Shown in pieces: positions 35,964-46,919 of a stretch of 64,000 bases of DNA; position 1 is the stretch's first letter, and each line of letters opens with the position of its first letter. Origin of the DNA: Capsicum annuum (taxonomy: Eukaryota; Streptophyta; Magnoliopsida; Solanales; Solanaceae); NCBI RefSeq assembly GCF_002878395.1, contig NC_061116.1, positions 120,070,692 to 120,134,691 on the forward strand. The letters are read 5' to 3'. Made by a program: the position numbers and the translations under genes. The notes under the pieces were generated by a model. That model ran no database searches and was not told the origin of the DNA. It saw nothing but the letters and a program-made list of their open reading frames with translations.

Positions 35964-37328
35964 TGTTGATGTGCCATGGTTTAATGGCACTTTGGATTCT
36001 TAGAACAAAGAAATTATTCAGGAACTTAGGTATTCTTATTGGATATGATATGGGTTTATGTTAATTTTGCTGGAAAATAGGGTTTAGAGCAAAGACCGAG
36101 TAAAAGGGATGAAGAGTGGCTGAAATAATAACCTATGAGTCAACCCACAACTTGTGGGTAGTACCGATGGGTCATGAGTAGGACCGTGACTTGAAATTTG
36201 AAGTTGGTATGCTGAGTTCATCTTCTACGAGTCTATTTATAGATTATAGATGCAACCCATAACTCCTGGGTTGCAGTCATTAGTTGAGATTCTATAAGGC
36301 TAATTTATGCTCTTATTCCCATGACTTGAAGACACAACTCGTGGGTTAAGCCTACAACCCAACCCATGAGTCATGAGTTGATGACGACCCTACTTCCTAC
36401 TCTATCTAGGATATGTTTTATTTTGTATCTATAAACACTTATAGGATGTTTTATTGTTCTCTTATACATTCTATACACTTTTTACATTATTTTGATTTCT
36501 AAGATACATTATTGTTACTGAAATTATTATTCTTGGTTTTTTAGGTTTTATAATTGATTTGCGATTTCAAGTTCTTTATCTTATTCATTAAAGTTCAACA
36601 TTATGCTTTCATCTATGTAATATTTATTTATTCTCACAACCATGAGCAACTAAACCCCATAACTAAGGCTGTGCGGACCCTATTGAATTAATGAACTAAG
36701 ATAAGTGCATAGTCATTCTAGATCGGTGTTCTTGGATTTATTGGTATTTAATTAGTTCAATTGCTTTCTTAATGGGTGCACATGTTAGGAACTCACCTAT
36801 ATTTGATACTTTCTAAAGAGAGAGGTAGAAATTAGGAAAAAGATATAAGAACAATAATTTGAAGCTGCAAATCTTTATCTAATTAACTTGAACCATAACT
36901 AAGACAACTAATCTGAGATTATAAAATAAGGTTTAGTAGGGCGGTGATCTGATACTGAGAGAAGATGAGTGAAATTTACCTAAACCAGGTCGAGATATGG
37001 ATAGGTAATACATAACTTGTTAGATTTTTCATGTAAGGCATCAAGATAGTTTGAAGAGCATGAATGGTCTTTAGAGTTATAAAGTCAGGGTGATCCTAGT
37101 GCTCTAATATTGGTCACAACCCTAATTACCCTACAATCGTTACTGTTACTCTTATTATTGCAAAACCCTCCCCTTTTATTTACACAATTTCCAATTACAT
37201 AAGTAAGCTCTTGATTGATTTTTTACCTATTCCTTGTGGGTTTGACCCCAACTTAGTTGGGCTCTGTTTTTATTTTTAATTTAGTGACCACTTTATACTC
37301 TCTTAGAGGTGTAATTTAGGAGATATCA
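35964..37328 (+). repeat. Athila 3' LTR (about 1,365 bp)
   Basis: It aligns with 7669-8975 plus 15520-15613. A perfect terminal hairpin (GTGCCATGGTTTAATGGCAC, 35970-35989) lies near its start, a catgagt/cccatg word cluster at 36130-36395, a TATA-like box at 36426, and it ends at agatatca (37328). The first base is uncertain by a few positions. Confidence 0.8.
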
Positions 37329-37753
37329 CCTACTGAGTTCCACTGCTTGGTACTCATACTTTACTTCTGCAACCTGTAAATCATAGTACGAGATCTCACT
37401 GTTATTGTGTACATTGTGCAGAGCAGCTATGGATCGAAGATTTAGGGTGAACTCCTAATGTTTGGAGTATTTCTACTCCCCCTCTTATTAATTAGACTTA
37501 TCTCTTTATTATATTTTGGAGATAGTTTTTATATGTATTTATTCTGTATTTCACTTTGTACCCAAATTGTATTAGAAGTTCTTGTACTAATTTCATCAGG
37601 TCTTGGGGATTGTATCTATATTAAACTTTTATTTAAATTCTTTTTGCTATTTTCTTTCTTTGGATAGTTTGTTACTAGCTGGCTTGGATTAGCTTACCTA
37701 CTGGTGCATTATAATATGTGCTATCATGATCTAATAAATTAAGTCATGAAAAA
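37329..37753 (+). repeat. Family-G LTR, right end (continues 5826-7668)
   Basis: It aligns with 44300-44755: ttggtactcatac-t-acttct, ctattaattagacttatctct, ttgta-ccaaattgta, then the end block actggtg-attataat and aaattaagt-gtga. It resumes the LTR broken by the Athila at 7668. Confidence 0.7.
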
Positions 37754-40700
37754 TTGGTATTATATCTTGGATTATCGATATGTTGGTATAAGAGCTAAGT
37801 GGCTAGTAGAGTCCTACAGATCGGTGTGGAGACATTCGTATCATATCTTTCGTAGGCTGCAGATTATTCTTAGGAAGTTCTATTCTTAACTCCATATCGA
37901 ATGCTCATATTTATATGAACCTCTTAATACTTTCTTTGACTCTTTTTTTCCAGAAGAATAGCAGGAGGTTATTAATAGATACAGATAATACTTTTGCATG
38001 TGTTTCCATTATTTTATCTCAACATTGGTCTTGGGAGTTAGATATTAATGTTAAAGATCTTCAACATTAACTAGAGAATTTGGGGCCAATCCAGGATCTA
38101 ATAGAGTTTGTGACCAACCTAGTTCTTAGGAACCAGTGTTAAGAATTTTGAGTATTTTAGTCAATCTCTCAAAACCATAGATGATGTCAAATACATCAAA
38201 TAATTCTCCAAATAGAGTTGTATTTATTGGTGTTCAGCAGGGTTCTCTATTAATTTTAGAGTATTATATTAGGTTTCTCAAATAAGTGAGATATACTCCT
38301 GTACTATATCCTTCTGAGTATGAGATGGTGCATGAATTTATCAATGGGTTATCTTCGGCACTCTACTTAGAGTCAAAGTATTTGATAGCGTTTGGGTATT
38401 CTTTCCATTAGGGTGTTAATCATACAAAAATCGCAAAGATGGTACTGAGATATATGAAGGTGGTGGTAAGAGGCCTTGTAAATAGTAAAATGTTAGTGGT
38501 ACTCCTTTTAGGGGTAAGGATCCTCCCACCAGAGGTTAATATCACTTGTAGCCTATTGGGTCCTTAAAGGTAGCATATCATATTATAGATGGCTCTCAGA
38601 TTAGTCTATCACAGTGGATAGCATTCTCGTTAGATAATATGGAGTATTTAGTATAGATATTTAGGTTGTAAGGGCTATTCTAAATTAGTAAATGTAGTGC
38701 ATCCAAGAGTTCCAAGCCATGTTTGGACTATGGAGAGGTTGGTTATTAGTCTATAGAGTGCCCCAGGCATGTGCTGGTTGTTAAGACAAGATCAACATAT
38801 ATTTCTCGCTAGCCTAGAGCTCCCAAAGTATGTTATAATTGCGTGGAGGATGATTATTTCAGTAAAGAGTATCCCAAGAGTTGGTTGGTAAGAAATAACT
38901 TATGTTTCTCACTAGTTTAGAGCTTCAGGGGTTTGTTATGGTCGAAAAGAGATCGGTCACTAGTCCAAAAAATCTCAGTGTGGGATTCTTAGTTAGTTAG
39001 CTCACCTAGATCAGTCTCAAAGGCATCTTCAGTTAAAGGCAGTGCACTTAGTGCCTCTATTGGTGATTCAGGCACTTATTTTGAGTTTGAAAACACTTAA
39101 ATTGGTACTCCTTCAAGCACATTAAGACTATGACTTTGGACCCCATCATTATAGGTACAAATTTGATTTACTATTCTTTACTTTCTATTTAGTTTGAGTT
39201 GGGGTTTTCATACCTATCCGTATTAACATGCCTTAATACTACTGTATTGATGGTCATAAGTTTCTGTGGATTTATGCATATGTGATAACCCCCATAAATG
39301 ATTTCTTTTATTAGTGGATTGAGTGGATTGATATGGTAATTTCCTTGAGGTATAGTGCTTGGGTTATAGTCCCATTTGACTTTTGAATATTGTCCTAGTT
39401 ATAGTTATAGAGTCGTAATGATTGTGGTTATTCATTTTTAGGTACCTCATGCATCTTGTGATGTTATTGCTATTGTTATTAGTTATGTTGTTATTGATTC
39501 TTACTGATAGATAAGTAGATTAACGTAATCTAGTTAGAATCCCCCTTCTTTGCAATTCATATTTATTTCTCTTAGACAATTAGGTAGGTTGTTTTTTCTT
39601 CTCTTGTCAATGAGGTTAGATTGATTGTTGAGTGTATTCTGAAAGTAATGGTAGGTTTGGCCTTCCATATTTTTGTTGTGGTTATACCATTGGAAATTTG
39701 ATTCTGTTGCTGGTTTTGATGTGGAAAAGTCTAAGGCTCATTTTTCTGGCTAACTGAGGTTCTAGTATTGGCTATCCTGTTCTATGGTCTTCTTAAGGTT
39801 GATAAATTTGAGGTTTGTTTTTTTAATTTGGATGCATAATTGCCCAGTAGTGGTTTTAACATTGATGTTGAAAAGTCCAAGGTTTGGTTTTCTAGGTTAT
39901 TGGGTTCATCCCCTAGTGATAGTCTTGATATTAACATTGGTGTTGGGTTGAGTACTCTATTCTTCCTATGCTACGATCTATGATTTGGTTGAGTTTATGT
40001 TGATGAAAATGGATGAATTTGGAAATTCTTATTTTTGATAGTTGTTCGACTTAGTTTGACTTAATGGGATGCTTCTGCTTGGTGGTATGCACCTATGGGT
40101 ATTCATTATCATCGATTGGGTATTAGATTGACCAAATTTAGGCTAAGATAGTAACTTTTCTGAGTTGCTCAAAATTAGTCTACTAAAAGTATTCTTTGTA
40201 GCCTCAACATATTCTTGACTATGTATTGATGTATTTGCCCTTCAACAGACGTGGAGTTGATTTCTTATGTCTCTTGTTGATGTTTTTCCTTAGTTGTGGT
40301 TATGCTCTTTATTAATATTTTAGTTTTGACTCGTGAGAATCATTGGGTATATGCCTGATTTTTGTTAGTGAGGTTGATTTAGGCATTTGGCCTTAGCAAA
40401 GAGTTATCGACTCAAGTATTGGATTTATCTCTTTGAAAGGCAGCTTGAAGGTTATAATAGATTTTGTAATTTTGATGCTTAGACATCAACAAGATTATTC
40501 TAGATAGTTGAGTTCAAATGGTTCTGCTTCGGAGTTGATATTTAAAGTGTGGGTCATATGCTTGGTTATAGCCTCAATTTTAAAATTTGACTCAGTTGAG
40601 ATTTCATCTACAGGTGGATTAGGCCTATTTGTTACCTACCAGCTCAATTTTTTCCAATTCAGATTGGTTGTACTTGGTATATGTTTGAAAGATAGTCAGT

Positions 40701-41500
40701 TGGCACGAGTATTGGCTTTTACCACTCTTGACCTTAATCCTTAATTTTTGTCTAAATTTTGGATTGTTTTCTTAGCAGAAGAAGTATTTTTAAGTTGGCT
40801 TCGACATGTTTTCACCCACAGTTGGTGGGACATATTGGAGTGTATTATTCAATCACGAGATTTTATGCTTTGGACTCTTACTGTCAGTTTTGAAGGTCAT
40901 CCAGGCTAGTTGTATCTTTGGCTAGAGATCACAAGCTTTGATCATCCACATTTGTGCATCTAGGTAACACCATATGAGTTCATTCTTATGATTGCCCATA
41001 TGGATTCTTGGCGGCTCAACTTCAATCTTTAGCGATTAATACAATATAATTGCATGGGCAGGACTCAGATGATGTTGGAAAGGTTTCGGATAATTTATAG
41101 TTAACATTAGGTTTGGAAAGGCAAGAAATGTTAGATTTAGAATTTGTAGTTAGTTGTTGGAGTCATACCTTTGATTGTCTTTAGCTTGGTTTAGTTTTTG
41201 CTCTATTGTTCTTATACCACAGTGATATCAATATATAGTGATTTGGGCTTTCGCACATCAGTGATTCTCGGTTCAATTGGAGGCCAGTAAATTGTTGAGG
41301 CTAAGTTTTGGTCATTTGGAAAGTGAAGTAAGGAATTTGGTTGAAAAAGGAATAGTTATAGAAAAATCCTTTGGAAGCATTGTTTCTACTTAGAGGTTAT
41401 CTAGGGAGTCTTGCTTGTAGCATATGGGCCCAATAACTCATCCTTTAAAACTTTTAGGCTTTTTGTATTCCTTGACCTTTTTGGATAAAAGTCCTTTTAG
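37754..41500 (+). mobile_element. Family-G element B: internal region, gag remnant plus unreadable sequence
   Basis: It starts with a primer-binding site (ttggtattatatc, 37754) and the same leader as element A (ttggtataagagct at 37786, then gtggctagtagagtc). Gag remnants follow to about 38960. From about 39000 to 41500 I can see no pol block that I would defend: the sequence is AT-rich, stop-dense, and the frames at 40508-40744 and elsewhere match nothing I recognise. It may be a strongly decayed or deleted pol. Confidence 0.5.
37950..38960 (+). pseudogene. gag: gag pseudogene, element B, with two zinc knuckles
   Basis: Two CCHC-like motifs are legible: PCLDYGEVGY-stop-SIECP at about 38719-38763 and VCYNCVEDDYFSKEYP at about 38827-38877. 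They have the right spacing, but several Cys/His positions have changed to Tyr. Upstream sequence contains fragments of a capsid-like region with many stops. Confidence 0.55.
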
Positions 41501-41983
41501 TAGTGTATATTAAAATAACCCTTTAGAACATTTTGTTAATTTCTGTGTATTTCAGGCATTTTGAGCCTTCCTATAGTGTCTAAATGACATTTATGACTTG
41601 TCAGAGTTGTTCGTTTGATTATCAAATAGTTCGTTTAAGTTTTAGGCCCATTTCTCTATTTTGGTGCTTAAATAAGAATCTGATAACACCATCAACTCCA
41701 AAACATTGATTTTAGGCTAGGGAGACCCTTGGTTCAGGTCCCTTGCCTTTCAGACTCTTTAGGCTATTGGATAGAATTTGGTTAAAATTGAACTAGAGGT
41801 ATGGGCCCCCTATTTTATCAAAATTACCTCAAATGGAAATTTCGGTGGTTTCGTTGAGTCTAGGGTTTTGAACGAATCTCAAGCATCCGGTTGGAGTTCA
41901 TTAGGACTTAGCATTTTGCTAGTTTTTCCAAAATCTGCTACTGGCATATTATACCTTTCGAATTTATGAAAGGTAATGCTATG

Positions 41984-42004
41984 GCAGTATATATATATAT
42001 ATAT
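41984..42004. repeat. (TA)n microsatellite
   Basis: About ten TA units between gcag and tcattc. Confidence 0.9.
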
Positions 42005-43327
42005 CATTCTTTCATCATTTTTGAGTCTCATTTCACCATTTTTTAGAGATTAGGATATGGGACATTGGGGGAAGTCTTCCATTGAAGATAATATAAGCTA
42101 GTGGAACACTCCTTGGTCATTCCTTATTATATTTCCCATCAAATTCTATCCCTTTTCAGTATAAATTCATAGAATTTAGACCTTATATTCCCAAACCTTA
42201 AGGGCTGATTTCGGCCCCAATTTGTACTCTACTTGTGCTCAACATTTGAGTACACATTTCTTGTCCTTCAATTGGCTTCGTAACGAATTTAATTTTTGAA
42301 TTCCTCAGCAGGCCCCATGGGTCCATTATTGACCCGATTTTGGGCCCTATAGTTTTATATAGAAATATGAGTATCATTTTACTCTTATTAATATATAAAT
42401 GATTAATTTGATAGTGCAATGTTATTTTGGAATCATTGAGCAAGGACACGCAAATTATGGATGATTTAAGAATACAGTTTGGCATTGAGGAAGGCTTCAG
42501 TCTACTTTTCTCTATGATATTGTGTATGGTATAGATTTTGTTCTAGGCAAGGACAATAGGACATATTTATGACTAGTATTGCATGGCTTAACCAACTTGG
42601 GTAATTTGGATAGAAATATCACTGGAACCATAGCCTAGAATACTAGATATGGCCTTAAAATCACATCATCCTTATTTATGGACTTGATTAGGCATATATT
42701 AACATTATAGATCCTTTAATATAGGACTTACCACTTGACTTAGTGATTTGGGCAGTTCACCGATTAGATCCTATAGTGAGTTTATGCCCTTGATTACCAT
42801 AGTTTTCCAAATTATGAGGCTTTATGGTGTTGATTACATATTGTTGGGCCCGAGACCATAGTTGCAATGCCAGTTGAGCACTAGGTTAGTACTTTATCCT
42901 TATAGAGGATGTGGTTATAGTTATGAATACATAAATGCCTATGGTCATTCTATTTGTATACTGGTGATGACATGCATACTTTTAAGCTCATTCATTCTCA
43001 CTTAGTGGTACTATTCCAACCAAACTCTTGATTTAGCTACTATTTTCTAAAAAGGGATTTATTCCCCTTTTCACTTTAAAAAATAGATTTTTTTATAATG
43101 GGAATTGTTCCATCTAATTTAATGAATTATAACCTTTGAAACTATATATTCAAGACCGAGATTGATTCTGCCCATTACCATTTCACTTTTTTACCACTAC
43201 TATTTACTTTGATTGAGAGAGATTCCTACCTTTTCTATGCTATTATGCAAATTTAGTTCCGACGTTGATCTTGGGCAATAGATTTACTAATTTACACTTG
43301 TTTATTCATAGTTCAATTCCAAGTATT

Positions 43328-43370
43328 TGTTATATATAGATATATATATATTATAGATATATATTATGTA
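43328..43370. repeat. Imperfect (TA)n/(TAGA) microsatellite
   Basis: Runs of tatata broken by taga units, inside the family-G LTR. Confidence 0.85.
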
Positions 43371-44755
43371 TCTCTATTACTTGATGGGGTAGATTGATTA
43401 TGATGGATACTGGAAGTTCTGGTTCAGGAGTAGTCAATGTATATAAATATTTTGAGTCCCGTATGGGCCCCTTCGTCTATGAGCCATAGTGTCAGAAAAG
43501 GATGATACCTATAGGTCCTTTCTTTGTGAGTTATTGAGTTGGAGGAGATGTATACACTTGGTACATTTGGCATTTAGATTTGATATGGTTCACTATTGTT
43601 TTATGTAGATTCATTTATTCATATGCATTGCCTATCAACAATATGATTATTTAGTGCGTATATCTATTGATTTAGGGGGTTGTATAGGTCTAAGCTATGG
43701 TTGTTCTTTACTGAGTGCTTGTTTGAACCTTTTGAGCTTATGGGGTCCTGATTAGGTTATTATTTGTCTAGACTAACTGGTTATTTTAGTGTTGTCTTTC
43801 TTGGTTAGTTTGTGGCAGGAAGGTAATGGAGTGATACCGAAGATTAGCGATAAATTTCTATTTTCCTTTCTCTATTATGGTAGCTTTCATTAATGATGGT
43901 TTATGTCACAGTTAGGCACTACGATTAGAGATCCTGATTATGCTAGAATTAGCTATCCTACTTGGTTAGGATTCCTCGAGATATTAGGTTGACTCTCTTA
44001 AGTTATTACCTTTGAGTTAGTTATATAGGTGTATATCAGGTATTACCATATATCCTTATCCTTCCTTATATATTCATATTGTATATGTTTTCTTTGTCTA
44101 TGTATCGCTACTATATGTCCATCATTCACTCTTCATTTTTATATTGGTTGGTGATATATGGTATTGGATGTTATTCCATGGTTACTGTTAGAATAGGATA
44201 GTTACACTTTTGGATACATTAGCATTATTAAGTTTAGTTTCTTGGATAGTTGCCTGTATTTTACATTCCTGCTTTACATGTTGTTTATGCTTACATTACC
44301 TTTGGGCTCAGTCGGTCAATGGCTACAGAGTACCATTTATTTGGTACTCATACTGCACTTCTCCATCCTGAAGATCATAGTATATGTTCTCGCTATTGTT
44401 GTGTGCATCGTGTGGAGAAGCTATGACATCGGAGATTTGGGGTAAACTTTTGACTTTCAAAGTATTCCTACTCTCCACTTATTAATTAGACTTATCTCTA
44501 TATTATATTTTAGAGATGTTTGTACATGTCTTTATTTTCTTATTTAACTTAGTACTCAAATTGTACTCGAAGCTCTTGTACTAATTTTACCATGTCTTAG
44601 GGGTTTTATTCTATATTAGCCTTTTATTTAAATTTTTTTTCTATTTTCTTTCATTCTTTGGATAATTCGTTCTAGTTGTTCTGGACTACAAATTGGCTTA
44701 TCTACTGGTGAGTTATAATAGGTATCATTATGACCTGAGAAATTAAGTTGTGACA

Positions 44756-46426
44756 CGTTATTCTCATTGTAATATGTAGAATATTATTTTGATAGCACGG
44801 TAGCACTCGAAGGCTTCACGAAAAGGAAAAACACTAGAGTAGTAGACTTTATGGAGCTTTCAACGGCGTTTAGGTATGCTAGGCTAAAATCCTTCTTATA
44901 TTGCAATTTATTACGATATTAGTGTAGTATTATGCTATTTTTAGGTTTTACGTCTTGGTTGATTATATTAGTACTTATTAATTATTTACCTAGTTAAACA
45001 GCCCCTTTAGGTAGATTTTGGCCTATCTCCCCTCATACTGTACTAGATTGATACCCTAGAACTAGTTTTGGGTGCTTAGTACCATGAAATGGAATTATAA
45101 TGCCATAGCCTAGGTTTTGGATTGGTGCTTGCCATAGCATAGACTTTTGGAACTAGTTGTGGGCCCCACCAGTCTTTCCCTTAGGTAGGATGCTTAGTTT
45201 AGCTTCTTATAGATTTAAGAAGCCTTTAAGTTGTGAACTTAAATCAAATATTGGACCTTCAGATGACTTAGGCAATTTAACAGGCTTTGGTAGTGTTATA
45301 ACTCTAGATAACGTGACCTTTCATACTTTCAGACCATGCACATAGACTTAGTGGTTAATATCGCTTCTCTTATTGATTTGAACGTATTACCTAGTAGTTA
45401 TATTAAATGTAGTAATAGGGAATTTATGACCATGAAGAATTATGATACTTGGTCTAATTATCCTAGTTCTGAGTCAAATCTGACAATTGGTAGATCCCCC
45501 GTTATTAATTATATTGGGTTCATTTATGGCATATTTACTATATGACACTTTATTATCAGTTATGCTTCATGTCCGACATTCATGATCTTTATCCAACACT
45601 TTATTATGATGATATTATTTCAGTTCTGATTAGAGTTCGAATAAAGTTCTGGGTGTATTGTCATATTGAGTACATTTTATGATTTCTATTGGCGATATTT
45701 TCTCCTTGTTTGTATCCATCGAGCTTATGGGGGCATGATCAAATTATTTCACTCTTGTTTATGCCTTTTGGCTTTATGGGGGGGGGGGCGGAGGGGGCAA
45801 ACAATTAGGTGATAGTTAGATGATATTTACTTAAGTTACTTATTCTATCTAATTACCGCTTTATCTTGACTTGGAGTATTATATTCTTGCATTTTATTAT
45901 ACTTTTATTATAATTTAGCTCAGTTGGCCGGTGATGTCTACTTAGTTTCCATTATTTTTGATACTTATATTAAACTTCTGCATCTTATTCTAATACATAT
46001 TTGAGTACAAGCTACCATTGCTGATGCTTCTTTCAGGCAAGATTTTGGGGATTCGAAGATAGAGTGAGCTATCAGAGTCGGAGCTGATCCTCTCTCCTTA
46101 TGCTATTTTTCGAAAATCTTTACCTTTTTGAGACGACCTATATATTTGATACAATTTAGTATTTTATTGTTTTTGAATTTAGTGTCTCTTTTACCGACCT
46201 TACTAGGTCGTGGAATACTCATTTTGTATATTTCCTCCTTTTCCCTTTTCTTCTAGTACTTTCATGATTATATTTTGCTATTTAGTTTTCTATTTATATA
46301 TCTAATTCAAAATTCTTTCATCTTTTGTTGTTTAGCCTATTACTTGCCGTTCTAGCTTATAGTTTGACTTATATACTGGTGGGTCAAAGTAGGCGTCATC
46401 ATGATTTGTGAAATTTAATCGTGACA
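44756..46426 (+). repeat. Second family-G LTR-like segment
   Basis: 45735-46320 aligns with 840-1410, and the terminal block actggtgggtc...aatcgtgaca (46373-46426) aligns with the ends at 37751 and 44755. It abuts the previous LTR without an internal region. An 11-G run is at 45778-45788. Frames at 45157-45345 and 45336-45545 show no family features. Confidence 0.55.
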
Positions 46427-46919
46427 AGAACATCGCCTAGGCATACATTTTAGTCGCCTAGGTGCCATCACCTAGGCATTAAGTGGTGTCTCCTACGAGC
46501 CTATGATGTTGTCAGCCTTCAATCGGTAAGGCACCACCCTTGGTTGCTAAGGCAACCTTGCCTAGGAACCAAGGTGGTCTCTAAGACGGTGTACCAGAAA
46601 CCAACAATGCTCAAAATTTTGTTTGAGTGATCGAGGACCATTTGGAACCTCCTAGATGCAAACGAACTATGCAAACCCAATTGAAAATGACATCCCAAAC
46701 TTAATAAAATTGATGGAATTTCCAAATGAGGTCGTTTCTACCTAATATGATCTCCAAACCCGATGAGCTATTTTGACCAACTTCTGGCCAATAGCTCCAA
46801 ATAAGTCAGAAAGCCTCAAAACCTAGAGCAAGTATCCCCATAGCCTAAGATTCATATTTTGAAGCTAATACTGCTATTAAAATTTCCATTTGAATCTGTT
46901 TACTAGGAGTTTTAGTCTA
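46427..46919 (-). repeat. Inverted family-G-like LTR, left part
   Basis: Read on the minus strand it matches the G LTR order (gagctattgg-cagaa-ttggtcaaaat, tttggaaatt). It continues across Tekay-2 into 56263 onward. Cgcctagg-type words repeat at 46433-46480. The reverse frame 46519-46725 is an LTR shadow. Confidence 0.5.
46915..46919. repeat. Target site duplication of Tekay-2, left copy
   Basis: GTCTA, identical to 56258-56262 at the other end of the element. Confidence 0.9.

Larger units (their letters stand above)
7669..37328 (+). mobile_element. Athila-type Ty3/gypsy retrotransposon, split by two younger insertions
   Basis: Both LTRs, a tRNA-Asp-type primer-binding site, gag, protease, RT, RNase H, integrase and a long env-like 3' region are present in the Athila order. 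Removing the insertions at 8976-15519 and 24282-34128 leaves about 13.3 kb, a normal size for Athila. The reconstructed 5' LTR (7669-8975 plus 15520-15613, about 1.4 kb) and the 3' LTR (35964-37328) are of similar length. Candidate target duplications are CCTAT (7663-7667) and CCTAC (37329-37333), one mismatch apart. The flanks on both sides are family-G LTR sequence. Every coding part is broken. Confidence 0.85.
41500..44755 (+). repeat. Family-G LTR, long copy
   Basis: 41550-41900 matches 5880-6400 and 7010-7430, 42170-42400 matches 6700-6960, and 44300-44755 matches 37340-37751. The right end is tgaca at 44751-44755. It includes AT microsatellites at 41984-42004 and 43328-43370. The start is approximate and the ~3.3 kb length may include a foreign insertion. 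Frames at 41778-41969, 42198-42485 and 44242-44445 are unsupported. Confidence 0.55.
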
